Origin: Plotosus lineatus
Taxonomy: Eukaryota > Chordata > Actinopteri > Siluriformes > Plotosidae
NCBI GenBank assembly: GCA_024760905.1
Contig: CM045729.1
Coordinates: forward strand, 51,653,580-51,717,579
DNA length: 64,000 bases
Reading direction: 5' to 3'
Shown: positions 34,154 to 45,390 of the stretch, one piece after another
How the letters are laid out: every line of letters begins with the position of its first letter
Position numbering within the stretch: position 1 is the stretch's first letter
Position numbers and translations under genes: made by a program
Notes under the pieces: model-generated
Database searches by the model: none
What the model was told of the DNA's origin: nothing
Seen by the model: the letters and a program-made list of their open reading frames with translations, nothing else

Positions 34154-36034
34154 GTTCATTGCCTTGTAAACCCTTTAATGGGATCCCATAACGGACAGTT
34201 ATGTAGGTGTAATATACATTGTATTCAGGGTTCTAATTATTTTCTCATGCACAATACAACAGCAGGTTGGCTTTTCAGATAGAATTGGAAAGACAAAAAC
34301 CTGTTAGAACATTAGGAATCTGGATAGTATAAATTCCAGAGTATTAACTGAAAAAGACCAAATTACCCAGATCCTACATGAAACCTTTGATGTCTGAATT
34401 GGGTTAAACATACAAGTGGTTAGAACTGGGTTTCAACACTGAGTTCAGTTTACCATTTGGCTCCATGTAGCAAGACAGCCGTCAGTCCACTCTTTAGTAG
34501 ATCCCCGTGTGATCTAGTTTCTACCTCATTTGGCATGTAATGGCCACAGCCTGCCTCGGGACCCCACCTTAATGGTCATACTGTTGACTAGCTGCTGTGG
34601 TATTGTCTACCTCACTTGTTTTTGTTTTGCTTCCTATTTTTGAACAAACTATTTCGATTCGCATGGTTAAAATACTGCTTTATCCTGAAATAATGTTGAC
34701 GCTATATACCAAAACCCACATCCAAGAAATATTTCCAGAGACTAGATTTGTCTTTGTTCTCACAAGTAATATACTAAGGGTGTATTGCATAACTAACAAT
34801 AGTTCCTCATTTTTTTTTTTTTAAGCACTGCCTGAACATTCAGGAGCTTCTGGATCTGTCGGGTTATGTGAACTCAACCCAACCTGCCAATATCCAGACC
34901 AACTACAGCCAGTATCTGCCTAAACTAAATGATATCACCAGTGGCACTGCTGATATGTGCCCACCTGAGTACATGAACACATACGATGGGGCTTTTACTA
35001 CCGTCAATCAGATGAGCCTGAAAACACCGGACATAAATGAGAGTTTTGGACCAGATGAATTCTGCGACATGTTCTACCCTGATCTGGAAGCTAAAGTGAA
35101 CTGTGCACCTCTTCATTGTGAAGGATCAAATACAGATGGACAGCAAGACGAGCTTCCAAATGCTTCTTTGCTCAAACCCATGGACTTACATAGCCTGTCT
35201 CCTGGAAACTTCAGCATAGAAAAAAGTGAAGACATTGCTGAATTCCCAGATTCAGATTCTGGATTGTCTCTTGATGCGAGTCCAAAAATGAGCTCTCCTG
35301 GAAAGTCCATGCATGGCGATGGCTCTGGTGGATTCAGTGACTCCGATATGGATGAGATGGAAAGTGGCCCTGGAAGCATGGATTCTGATTATGCCGACAT
35401 GTTTCCTCTGGTGTTCCAGAGTGACAGCCCGCAACAGTCACTTCCAGAGAAATCTGGTGCCACCCTGAAGAAGGAGAGGACCGTTAAACAGCCAAAAACT
35501 GAGCAGGCAGAATCGAGTGGACACTCCAAGCCACCCTTCACCAAAGACAAGCAGAAAAGGCGCGCAGAGGCACGGCTCTCTCGTGATGAGGAGCGTGCAA
35601 GAGCCTTGCAGATCCCATTTGCTGTGAACCTGATCATCAACCTGCCAGTAGACGACTTTAATGAGATGATGGCCAAACACCAGTTGAATGAAGCGCAACT
35701 CGCACTTGTGCGCGACATTCGCAGACGTGGCAAGAATAAGGTAGCAGCACAAAACTGCCGGAAGCGCAAGATGGAGAACATAGTGGGCCTGGAGTATGAG
35801 CTGGACTCGCTCAAGGAGGAAAAGGAGCGTCTGGTTAAGGAAAAGAGCAAAACCAGCAACAGTTTAAGGGAGATGAAGCAACAGCTCAACTCACTGTATT
35901 TGGAGGTATTCAGCATGTTGAAGGATGAGCAGGGAAAGTCTTACTCCCCTAATGAATACTCCCTTCAGCAGACATCAGACGGCAGCGTCTTCCTTGTCCC
36001 TCGCATTAAAAAGACTCATATTAAGAGCAACTAG
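19727..36034 (+). CDS. nfe2l2: nfe2l2 (Nrf2) complete coding gene, five coding exons
   Basis: Joining 19727-19768, 31687-31959, 33274-33369, 33862-33996 and 34826-36034 gives 584 residues with every junction in phase 0 and GT/AG borders, close to the roughly 586-605 of vertebrate Nrf2. Order of domains: Neh2 (1-85) with DLG 28-30 and ETGE 78-81 for KEAP1; Neh4 in exon 3 ([16 protein letters not shown]); Neh5-like across the exon 4/5 border (LNIQELLDL); Neh6 with DSGLS 326-330; CNC-bZIP with basic region [17 protein letters not shown] at 481-497 and zipper to about 536; Neh3 end VFLVPRIKK. The protein is a nuclear activator that pairs with small Maf on antioxidant-response elements and is degraded through KEAP1-CUL3 in unstressed cells. 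Neighbours agps and hnrnpa3 support orthology. Confidence 0.97.
21170..21360 (-). mobile_element. SINE fragment split by a (CA)n tract
   Basis: The flanks of the microsatellite (attgcctctgcatttaaccc on the left; gggtgctcagttaggggtca ... aagggcacttcagccatgaa on the right) match, on the minus strand, the 3' half of the SINE family seen at 8928. The (CA)n at 21223-21280 has expanded inside it. Confidence 0.5.
21829..21910 (+). repeat. (CA)n microsatellite
   Basis: About forty near-perfect CA units in nfe2l2 intron 1. Confidence 0.95.
22255..22480 (+). mobile_element. Core-type (V-SINE-like) fragment
   Basis: It contains catgcgtgggtttcctctgg gtactttgg and cagtccaaaaacatgcacat, the conserved core, followed by a degenerate tail with a duplicated ataggtgtt. 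The 5' head is missing. Confidence 0.55.
22692..22910 (+). mobile_element. Core-type (V-SINE-like) SINE, 3' truncated
   Basis: tRNA-like head gcagcatggtggtgtagtgg with B-box-like gggtttgatt, then the core gtgtggagtttgcatgttct and gtagtccaaaaacatgcaca. It ends before the L2-type tail. Confidence 0.7.
23140..23975 (-). pseudogene. RTE-like LINE reverse transcriptase fragment
   Basis: Minus-strand translation in shifting frames shows [80 protein letters not shown] and the catalytic MFADDIVI, i.e. fingers and palm of a non-LTR reverse transcriptase. Both ends are missing and at least three frameshifts are present. It is the same family as the copy at 45391-47333, which has the same motifs in one frame. 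Clade (RTE/RTE-X versus another) is inferred. Confidence 0.85.
24060..24290 (+). pseudogene. Mariner/Tc1 transposase C-terminal remnant
   Basis: The plus-strand frame reads [21 protein letters not shown] then a stop, matching the [16 protein letters not shown] motif holding the last catalytic acidic residue; [15 protein letters not shown] follows. The rest of the element is not recognisable. Confidence 0.6.
24425..24614 (+). mobile_element. tRNA-derived SINE (same family as 18844-19021)
   Basis: Head ttgtggattagtggttaagg, middle cttaaccctcaattgctcag and tail cactctggataagagcatct gccaaatgctgtaaatgtaa. Confidence 0.8.
26431..26755 (-). mobile_element. Modular SINE, L2-type tail, diverged
   Basis: On the minus strand: degenerate head (ctgaaagtcaggggttcaag), body with gcagctaactgagttataaa and cttactgtctatcgtgagag, then the L2-type tail cctaattaggattaagcggt tcagaaaattaatgaa. 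Many substitutions make it one of the older copies. Confidence 0.8.
26784..26863 (+). repeat. (AT)n microsatellite, left flank of a miniature element
   Basis: About forty AT units running to the TA that borders the element at 26864. The right part continues as (AT)n after 27396. Confidence 0.95.
26864..27396. mobile_element. Miniature TIR element inserted in an (AT)n tract
   Basis: The ends are inverted: CAGTCGACCCCCTACTTACG on the left and, reverse complemented, CAGTTGGCCCCGTACTTACG on the right, each bordered by TA. The ends repeat internally (ttcgtaagtagaacg near 26926; ttcgtaagaggg near 27300). An (AC)n(CT)n(AC)n tract at 27109-27209 lies inside. The CAGTTGACCC-type terminus and TA target fit a pogo/mariner derivative. 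Confidence 0.75.
27109..27209 (+). repeat. Compound (AC)n(CT)n(AC)n microsatellite
   Basis: About nine AC, thirty CT and eleven AC units inside the miniature element. Confidence 0.95.
27397..27458 (+). repeat. (AT)n microsatellite, right flank
   Basis: An interrupted (TA)n continuing the array that the preceding element split. Confidence 0.92.
27490..27785 (-). mobile_element. Core-type (V-SINE-like) SINE with L2-type tail
   Basis: On the minus strand the core includes tgtgtggaggtagcatgctc and acagtcccaaccaaaacagc; the tail is ggcaaccctaattagaagta agcagcttagaagatt. It is diverged and lacks a clear head. Confidence 0.6.
27814..27899 (+). repeat. (AT)n(AC)n microsatellite
   Basis: About thirty-five AT units followed by nine AC units, directly against the start of miniature-element copy 2. 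Confidence 0.95.
28020..29570 (+). mobile_element. Tc1-like transposon with IR/DR ends
   Basis: Terminal inverted repeats of about 210 bp start tggtccttctcaaaaaaata (left) and ctggtccttctcaaaaaatt (right, reverse complement), bordered by TA (28018-28019; 29571-29572). Each arm carries a second internal copy of the ctcaaaaaattagcatat motif (left near 28200, right near 29375), the inverted-repeat/direct-repeat structure of many fish Tc1 elements. It holds one degenerate transposase gene. Confidence 0.92.
28348..29294 (+). pseudogene. Tc1-like transposase, two frame breaks
   Basis: The reading frame starts [19 protein letters not shown] with a paired-like helix-turn-helix ([18 protein letters not shown]) and continues to RFRIPQVKP near 28695. 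There the frame shifts to [18 protein letters not shown], with a gap: the segment of about 15-20 residues usually found between QRQK and the VLFSDESKF box is missing. Near 28805 it shifts again to [17 protein letters not shown] and stays open to the stop at 29292-29294. The three acidic catalytic positions are recognisable ([23 protein letters not shown]). The gene cannot make an intact enzyme as it stands. It would cut and paste the element at TA sites if whole. Confidence 0.9.
29811..30339 (-). mobile_element. Internally deleted Tc1-like element (529 bp)
   Basis: The TIRs of about 80 bp are nearly perfect: both ends hold caaaataatggaaacaccta acattttggcatcataatct and continue to the caatcaaaacttgccatatg motif; TA borders at 29809-29810 and 30340-30341. 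It retains a fused transposase remnant only. Confidence 0.9.
29852..30154 (-). pseudogene. Fused N- and C-terminal remnant of a Tc1-like transposase
   Basis: The frame of about 100 residues starts [20 protein letters not shown] with the helix-turn-helix ([18 protein letters not shown]) and after SAIVS passes directly to [20 protein letters not shown], the C-terminal end of this family. All catalytic residues are deleted, so it is at most a DNA-binding relic. The reading frame stays open across the fusion. Confidence 0.85.
31687..31959 (+). CDS. nfe2l2: nfe2l2 exon 2 (Neh2, KEAP1-binding)
   Basis: The 91-codon exon (acceptor CTGTAG, donor CAG|GTAGTG) encodes residues 15-105. It has [16 protein letters not shown] with the weak-affinity DLG motif, a charged helix, then [11 protein letters not shown] with the high-affinity ETGE motif. 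Only four lysines (43, 51, 57, 67) lie between the motifs, against seven in the recalled human protein. Confidence 0.96.
33274..33369 (+). CDS. nfe2l2: nfe2l2 exon 3 (Neh4)
   Basis: It has 32 codons, acceptor CATACAG, donor [26 protein letters not shown] corresponds to human FDDCMQLLAQTFPFVD, the acidic-hydrophobic Neh4 segment that recruits CBP/p300. Confidence 0.94.
33370..33861 (+). other. nfe2l2 intron 3, mostly one SINE
   Basis: The 492 bp intron consists largely of the SINE at 33449-33794; the remaining sequence is short flank with intact splice sites. Confidence 0.9.
33449..33794 (+). mobile_element. Modular tRNA-derived SINE, RTE-type tail, 10 bp TSD
   Basis: Complete copy: head gagcagtggtggcctggtg, B-box-like ggtccgagtgcc, shared body to about 33668, then tail gggttgtgtcagaaagagca ... 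gattcgctgtggcgaccccc ... gcagaaaggaaaagaag. The perfect duplication CTTTATACTT is at 33439-33448 and 33795-33804. It lies in sense orientation inside nfe2l2 intron 3. Confidence 0.93.
33862..33996 (+). CDS. nfe2l2: nfe2l2 exon 4
   Basis: It has 45 codons, acceptor TTCACAG, donor CAA|GTATGG, phase 0 on both sides. The sequence ([14 protein letters not shown]..., ending DQTWMDLQ) is poorly conserved, as expected for the linker between Neh4 and Neh5; the end reads into the Neh5-like start of exon 5. Confidence 0.88.
34070..34149 (+). repeat. (AT)n microsatellite in nfe2l2 intron 4
   Basis: Forty perfect AT units about 75 bp after the exon 4 donor. Confidence 0.96.
34826..36034 (+). CDS. nfe2l2: nfe2l2 exon 5 (Neh5 end, Neh6, CNC-bZIP, Neh3)
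   Basis: A 402-codon terminal exon plus stop, preceded by a T-rich tract and TTAAG. It carries [11 protein letters not shown] (Neh5-like), [12 protein letters not shown] (324-335) and ESGPGS (361-366) in Neh6, the CNC segment FTKDKQ...[12 protein letters not shown], the basic region and leucine zipper, and the Neh3 end. The open frame extends slightly upstream only through the exon itself; no frame damage is present. Confidence 0.96.
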   Translation, partial: HCLNIQELLDLSGYVNSTQPANIQTNYSQYLPKLNDITSGTADMCPPEYMNTYDGAFTTVNQMSLKTPDINESFGPDEFCDMFYPDLEAKVNCAPLHCEGSNTDGQQDELPNASLLKPMDLHSLSPGNFSIEKSEDIAEFPDSDSGLSLDASPKMSSPGKSMHGDGSGGFSDSDMDEMESGPGSMDSDYADMFPLVFQSDSPQQSLPEKSGATLKKERTVKQPKTEQAESSGHSKPPFTKDKQKRRAEARLSRDEERARALQIPFAVNLIINLPVDDFNEMMAKHQLNEAQLALVRDIRRRGKNKVAAQNCRKRKMENIVGLEYELDSLKEEKERLVKEKSKTSNSLREMKQQLNSLYLEVFSMLKDEQGKSYSPNEYSLQQTSDGSVFLVPRIKKTHIKSN

Positions 36035-36414
36035 CACTTTTTTTCTGCTTCTCTTTCTTGGTACTACATAATTCTGTAGCTAAGTACTATGCAAAGAAGG
36101 AAAAAAAAAAAACTTTATAGGCATTTTTGCTTAATCTTTAGCAGTAAAGATGGCAGAACTATTATATAGTTTTTGCTTAATGTACTTTCTTAATATTCTT
36201 ATCTCCTATATTTTGTACTTCTTTATATTTTGTCTGAGAATGTTTTACCTTAATGGTTTGTAAATACATTTATACTTTATTTGCTATTGGAATACCAAAC
36301 ATACTGTATTGTACTGTTTTAGAATGCTACTAATTTTGTTGCGATCACTGGCACTCAAAAAATGTGTTTTTGTATCTTAATTTAAAATTCTATATCAATG
36401 TTCTCTTGACTTAG

Positions 36415-36419
<5 letters not shown>

Positions 36420-36473
<54 letters not shown>

Positions 36474-36492
36474 TATATATATATATATATAT
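36420..36492 (+). repeat. (AT)n tract in nfe2l2 3' UTR
   Basis: About thirty-six AT units with one TTAA interruption, ending two bases before the poly(A) signal. Confidence 0.95.
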
Positions 36493-36493
36493 A

Positions 36494-36499
36494 AATAAA
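36494..36499 (+). terminator. nfe2l2: nfe2l2 polyadenylation signal AATAAA
   Basis: Canonical AATAAA about 460 bp after the stop; it is followed by the T/G-rich cttttt gtctttcgtttc some 25-35 bases later. Confidence 0.7.
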
Positions 36500-36520
36500 C
36501 CATTCATTTAATGCAACTTA

Positions 36521-38055
36521 AATTTTACTTTTTGTCTTTCGTTTCAATTATGTGAAATTTAAAAAGTATGGCTATTTCGACATATTCCATTGTAAAGAAC
36601 TAAACTGTGAGCTGTGTTTGTGTAACATAACCCTACACTTCAGTTCTGCTGCCCAGTGAAACCTAGAAAAACAGAAGAAACAGAACTATGCACATTGTAG
36701 TGTTTACGCCGCCAGACCCTTTCTCCTACAAACAGTATCTTTTGAAAATCGAGTCCAGCCCTTCAGGAGCCATTAGCCAAACTAAACAAACAGGGGTGGC
36801 TGACTGCGTCAAGGATGAATATAGATAACAAAATGAACAGCAGGTTTATTGTAGCAAATGATAAATTACACTCTGAATTCTCTTGATTATTTGATATATA
36901 CTTTAAAGGAGCCATCATAATATTAACCCAAATCTACTTGCCAAAAAAATTGTCTAAATGTGTCAAGAATGTACAACATACTTCTTTATTTGTTAAATGA
37001 CCTTTCTGCTGAGAAAGTTGAATTTTTGAGCCCAAGTTGGAGTTTTGGAACTCATGTTGGGCTAAACAATTTTTAAAGATCAAGACTGCATTGCAAACCC
37101 CTAACAAACTCAATGTAAGAATCTAATTCATGTCTATTATTTTTCTTTAAACAAACATTCTTCTATCTTGATGATTGCCTTGTTTATTATCACTGTTCAT
37201 TATATTTAGGATATTTTAAGTTCCAGGCAACCAGGACAATTGCCCTTTAATGTGATTCTAGTGGGACTGTAATAATTCAAGGGATACATTAGCAAAATAA
37301 CCAGACTTGCATGGCACTTGTGACTACCTTTCATTTTTCACTAGAATTGAGGATTTCTACAAGAACGATCCATCTTTCACCAAAACTGTCTAACTTCTCT
37401 CTCACACAGTATATTTTCAATTTAGTATAGGTAGTGCTTGCAGCTGGTTTTAAGATAGTGTAACAATGAATAAAAATTCACAATGTACCCAAATGCTGAA
37501 TGAATACATGGGATGCCCTTTGGACATCTTCACAGATGTGCACTTTGGTATCATTTTTGTTTTTTTTTTGTTAAGTAGTTACAAGGTCCTGTCATGAACA
37601 GGAATTGTTAGCGACATTAGCACCATGATAAAAGTATCAAAATTCACAGCAATGTTCTGATTTTGGTGGAAAAACCTTTGCGTTGAACTTGTTTTAAAAT
37701 TACATTGCAATAAATTATAAAGATGAGGAGTCTTGGAAACTTGTAACATAACTTTATTAAAAACAAACTTTGCTGCTCACATTTATACAAATCTAAATAC
37801 CGCAGAAGAATGAGTAAAATATATATCCTCCCATAACCAAATAAATAAGTACGTATTAACTGATCAACAAATTGCAACAGGCTTAATAATATCTACATTA
37901 AATATTTAGAATTTATTTGATCAAAGCTTACTGACTCAGGCGAGAGCAACTGATTTAATTTATAGATATTTACAACACACACTTCTATGGCTGACAATGT
38001 GTGAACACAAGACCATCAAACAAAGCTGCGGCTCTTCCCCAAACTGCATAAATTC
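36521..38055. other. Convergent intergenic region nfe2l2-hnrnpa3
   Basis: AT-rich single-copy-looking sequence with no recognised gene or named repeat. A minus-strand AATAAA at 37753-37758 could serve a very long hnrnpa3 transcript. Confidence 0.6.
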
Positions 38056-38059
38056 TGGA

Positions 38060-38515
38060 AGCAAATATTAGTATAGAAAGTCTTTGCACGCTGCAGCATT
38101 ACAGGTTCTCTCTACCGAAATGAAAAGCTGTCAGACACTACTCAAGATCTTCTATGAGTCTGTTATTGCCGGCGATATCCTCTATACTGTTGCATGATGG
38201 GGCAGCAGGCTGAGGGTTGTAGACACAAACAGACTGAACAAACTGATCCACAAGGCCAATAACGCTCTGGGGATGGAACTGGAATCTCTAACAGTCATGA
38301 TGGAGAGGTGAATGTTGTCCAAAATAAGGAAAATCCCAAACAATACCACCCACTCACTTCACAGCCTGCCGATCAGTCATTGGAGCACGTTCAGTCCGAG
38401 ACTGATACCACCGAAATGCACCACTGAACACCACAGGAAATTATTCCTACCTGTGGCCATTAAACTGTACAACTCCTCCATATAGGCACACTCGTACATT
38501 TACATTCTACTGTTT
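38060..38515 (+). pseudogene. Decayed LINE C-terminal fragment
   Basis: Broken plus-strand frames resemble the end of a fish LINE ORF2: an FYESVI-like segment, a WGS-rich stretch followed by DTNRLNKLIHKAN (from gtagacacaaacagactgaa), a MMER motif, and near the end HRKLFLPVAIKLYNSS (from ccacaggaaattattcctac). The tail continues as tttatataga. Clade (Rex1/L2-like) is a guess. Confidence 0.55.
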
Positions 38516-39059
38516 ATAATATTGACAATACTGTACACATCATTCACTGGCAGAATTAATTCTGTATCTGTTTATATAGATATTAGTAACGTCTAATTTT
38601 AGACAATTTTTTTTAAATTGAGAATTTCTCAATTTACTTTGTATGGAGCGACTATATGCATACAATTTCCTCTGAGATCAAAAAAGTATTTTGATTCTGA
38701 CTGCAATCCAGACCCCCTCACACAGCTTTACTGGCTCACCTAACTCGTACTGCAGAATTATTACAGATTCCCACAGACACACTCAGATAAAAAAAAAATA
38801 GCCTCCTTCCAGGAAAGCCTCCTTGGAAAAAAGGGGGTTATTAGAACAGCAAAGGACGACTAAATCTGGATGTGATTTAAAAAAAAAAAAAAGTGTGATG
38901 GTCAAGTGTCCACAAACCTCCGACCATATAGTGTACCAAGCAGAAATTATCAAAATCTACACTTAAGTATATCTATTTTTAGTAAACCATTTCAAAATTA
39001 ACAGCCCTGTTGAGAACCCTAATACTGAGTCAACTTAAAGAAATGCAAAATAAAAGTGC

Positions 39060-39405
39060 AAGGTGGGACAGTGACGTAGTAGATAGGTCTGTCTCACAGA
39101 AATAGGGACCTGGGTTTGAATTTCAGGCTCATCAAAGGAGATTCTGTGCGGAATTTGTTCTTCCTGTGCTTGTGTGGGTCTCCTCCAGGTGCCCCAGTTT
39201 CTTCCCACAGTCCAAAGTAATGCTAGTGGCTAACTGGCTATTCTAAATTGCCCCCTAGGTGTAAGTGAATGGTTGTGTGTGCGTTGGTCCTGTGATGGAT
39301 TGGCAAACTTTTCAGGGTATACCCTTCCTTTGCCCAGCGTGTGTTGAGATAGGCTTCAGCCTCCTTGTGAACCTAGTATATTTAAGCAAACTGGCAAATG
39401 AATAA
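39060..39405 (+). mobile_element. Core-type (V-SINE-like) SINE
   Basis: Head gacagtgacgtagtagatag, B-box-like gggtttgaatt, core tgtgcttgtgtgggtctcct and cccacagtccaaagtaatgc, then an L2-type tail with cctgtgatggattggcaaac and ttgagataggcttcagcctc. Confidence 0.7.
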
Positions 39406-39684
39406 GTGAAAATAAAGTGTTTCAGATTTGAAGGGAATATGGCTGTTTGGCTTCCATCAATTTTTAAAGTACAGACCTACTGCTAGTGTCAATTTAACGT
39501 GTATTGTACACTTTTATATAGTTTGTACTTTTAGTGTAGTCAATGCAATGTTCTCATATTTTACAGTCAATGTTTTATAGACATGGCCCTATCAACACGA
39601 TTGCATTATTTATTAGTTTGTAAATTAGCTCAGGTATACAAAACAAAGAAAATATTTAACAACTCTTTAATAAAACAGTTAGTA

Positions 39685-39932
39685 ATCATTCATTCATTTT
39701 CTGAACTGCTTTATTCCAATAAGAGTCGCTGGGAGGCTGTCGCTCATCTCAGCCGACTCTGGGTGAGGGCAAAGTACACACAGGACGGCTTGCGCAGGCG
39801 ATTGCAGCGCAGAGACATGCTGAGAGCAACCTAATCGCCTACTGTTTATGAATGAGAGCAATGAATCTCAGCATAGATAGTGAAAGACATGGTAGAGCTT
39901 TGATAACCCAGCTAGCTGCCCTGTGGGATTTA
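39685..39932 (-). mobile_element. Modular SINE, L2-type tail, 5'-truncated
   Basis: On the minus strand the body has gctagctgggttatcaaagc and ctttcactatctatgctgag; the tail is gactcttattggaataaagc agttcagaaaatgaatgaat. The head is missing. Confidence 0.75.
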
Positions 39933-40059
39933 GTAAATTTGAGTTATTCTAAAACCTCTTCTTCCGTACTGGCATGTAAAACAATCGTTAATTTCTCATT
40001 GTTAAATTCTATAAAATCGACACAATCTCAAGCTCTCTATGGCTATGGGAGGATAAGGT

Positions 40060-41429
40060 AAAAAAAACTCTCCACACATATTTTGAGGAATTAATCTTAC
40101 CCATCCAGACCTTTCGTTGAAAACGTGTCATACAAGATTTGCTGAGCAGCCGCTGCAGTTTCAATCTGTAAATTAAGCAGAATGGTTACTCTTACCTGGT
40201 CCTAAGACATGTCATTTCCTTCTTCTTCTGCTGTCTCTTATTCACCTGTGTCTCAACCCTCATACTCACTCCCCTTCCTTTGCTGGCTAGTTTTGGCTCA
40301 CACTTCTTGGATCCAGGTACTCGCTAGGCTTCCTTCACTAGCGTCAGCTGCTCTTGGAGATTAGGCTACTTTTGAGGAAAAAACAGATGCTAGCTTTCTC
40401 GTACGACACCTGATGGCTTTGCTCCACAGATTTGACTCTTGATGCTCCCTCGTTTTTTTTTCCTCCCTCCTCTTTTCTGACAACTCGCTGTCTCGTCCAG
40501 TTGAGGTTCTTTCTTACATCCATACTGGGAAACTGGTAACCTTTAGCTAGAGCTCGATACCCCTTGCTCATATGCAAGAACATGTAGATTAACACCAAAA
40601 AAAGTGTTAAAATAGCCGAGTTCATTGACTACACTTCCATGAGAACACATGCACTCAAAACTGCACTTTCTTCCAGACTCAATGATGCACTAAACTTTGA
40701 TTAGGGAATTTTCTACATTTTATTTAATCTGGTTTCCTTTTTCCACTTTCAAAGTTTAACAATCTAGACTTCTATTTATACAAATGAATCTGTTACATGC
40801 CCTCCAGTCTGACAAATCTACACTGCTTAGAACTTGTTTTTTTTTTTTGCATACAACGCAAGACAACACAAAACACTAACAAAAAAAATTACACTTGACA
40901 CTAAATTAGCATCGCTGCCATAAAATCAAAACATTACGGTAACCAAAACCACATTTGGCAGCTCGTTTATGACTAATACCAAAATGCCTACTAATCTGAT
41001 ACTCTAAAATAGATTTCATTAAGACCATATAATTCACGGCTTACTTCAATGTCTACGACACTTGATATATCACTCTGGGGGAAGAGGGCGAAAGGTTTCG
41101 AAAATGGACAAAAAAAAAAAATCTGAGCAGGGAAAAATTTCTAGTAAGGAAGATTATAGGAATGTACATATACTAACACATACTGGGTCATGAGTACCTG
41201 GCTACACTCTTGCTTTTTGTAGCTAGTAGAAACAGTCCTTCTTTTTGTCTCCATTTTTAGTGCTCCTGGCTTTCTCACAGTAACCTGCTGCTTTCCTGAC
41301 CTCTCCTCTCATCTCATCTCCTGCTAACTGTCCACCTGATGCCTGTTGAATAGATACAGGATAAAACAAATAGTTATTCTCGACCAACATACTCAACACG
41401 TACTCATTAGAGTGTTGAAAAGAACTTAC
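40060..41429 (-). other. hnrnpa3: Probable hnrnpa3 3' UTR and 3'-UTR intron
   Basis: Downstream of the hnrnpa3 stop on the minus strand. A consensus donor (TTATG|GTAAGTTC, intron from 41429) follows the stop by 15 bases, so part of this interval should be an intron within the 3' UTR, but I could not choose its acceptor. No other gene is visible. Confidence 0.5.
40719..40724 (-). terminator. hnrnpa3: Candidate hnrnpa3 polyadenylation signal
   Basis: AATAAA on the minus strand about 720 bp past the hnrnpa3 stop. It is one of several possible signals; another is at 37753-37758. Because the 3' UTR appears to be spliced, the true end is not certain. Confidence 0.35.
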
Positions 41430-41444
41430 CATAAATATAAATCA

Positions 41445-44770
<3,326 letters not shown>

Positions 44771-44930
44771 ATTGCAGTATCTGTACCCCAAAAATTTGAC
44801 ACAAGACGGCAATATGGCGCTACCCGGCGGCTACGGTTTTCTCTACCCACAACTGTTGTTGTGTTCCAATCGCCGCGCTTACGCCTTTGCACTACCCTTC
44901 CAAGTCCGTACTTTAGTGACGTCATACTTT
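44771..44930 (-). promoter_or_regulatory. hnrnpa3: Probable hnrnpa3 promoter
   Basis: Immediately upstream of the hnrnpa3 ATG (minus strand). It has CpG-rich sequence (ggcgctacccggcggctacgg), a CCAAT box (44866-44870, inverted relative to the gene) and a perfect palindromic CRE, TGACGTCA at 44917-44924. No TATA box. CpG density continues into intron 1 around 44150-44350. Confidence 0.5.
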
Positions 44931-45190
44931 AAAACTTCCTGATGCAGTCGTCGAGTCCTCAAGGGTGCTTAGGTTATTAATGTGAGAATTTGGAATAGAA
45001 TCTTTACGTAATGTTGGTCACGCAAATGCTTGTAAAGATTTAGATACTTCCTTAATGAATTAATGAGTTAAATCTGATCAATACTTCCAGCTCTGTACAA
45101 ATACAATGCATCAATAAACAAACAATAATTATTTATAAAGGTAATAATTATATAAAAATTAATTGTAAACAGGAATGAATATATATACAG

Positions 45191-45390
<200 letters not shown>

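Larger units (their letters stand above)
36035..36520 (+). other. nfe2l2: nfe2l2 3' UTR
   Basis: This is AT-rich sequence after the stop, with T-rich blocks, an (AT)n tract at 36420-36492 and AATAAA at 36494-36499. The length of about 480 nt is similar to the short Nrf2 3' UTR of mammals. Confidence 0.7.

Noticed and set aside
35389..35916. Minus-strand frame of 175 residues opposite nfe2l2 exon 5
   Set aside because: It is a shadow of the coding strand with no independent motif.
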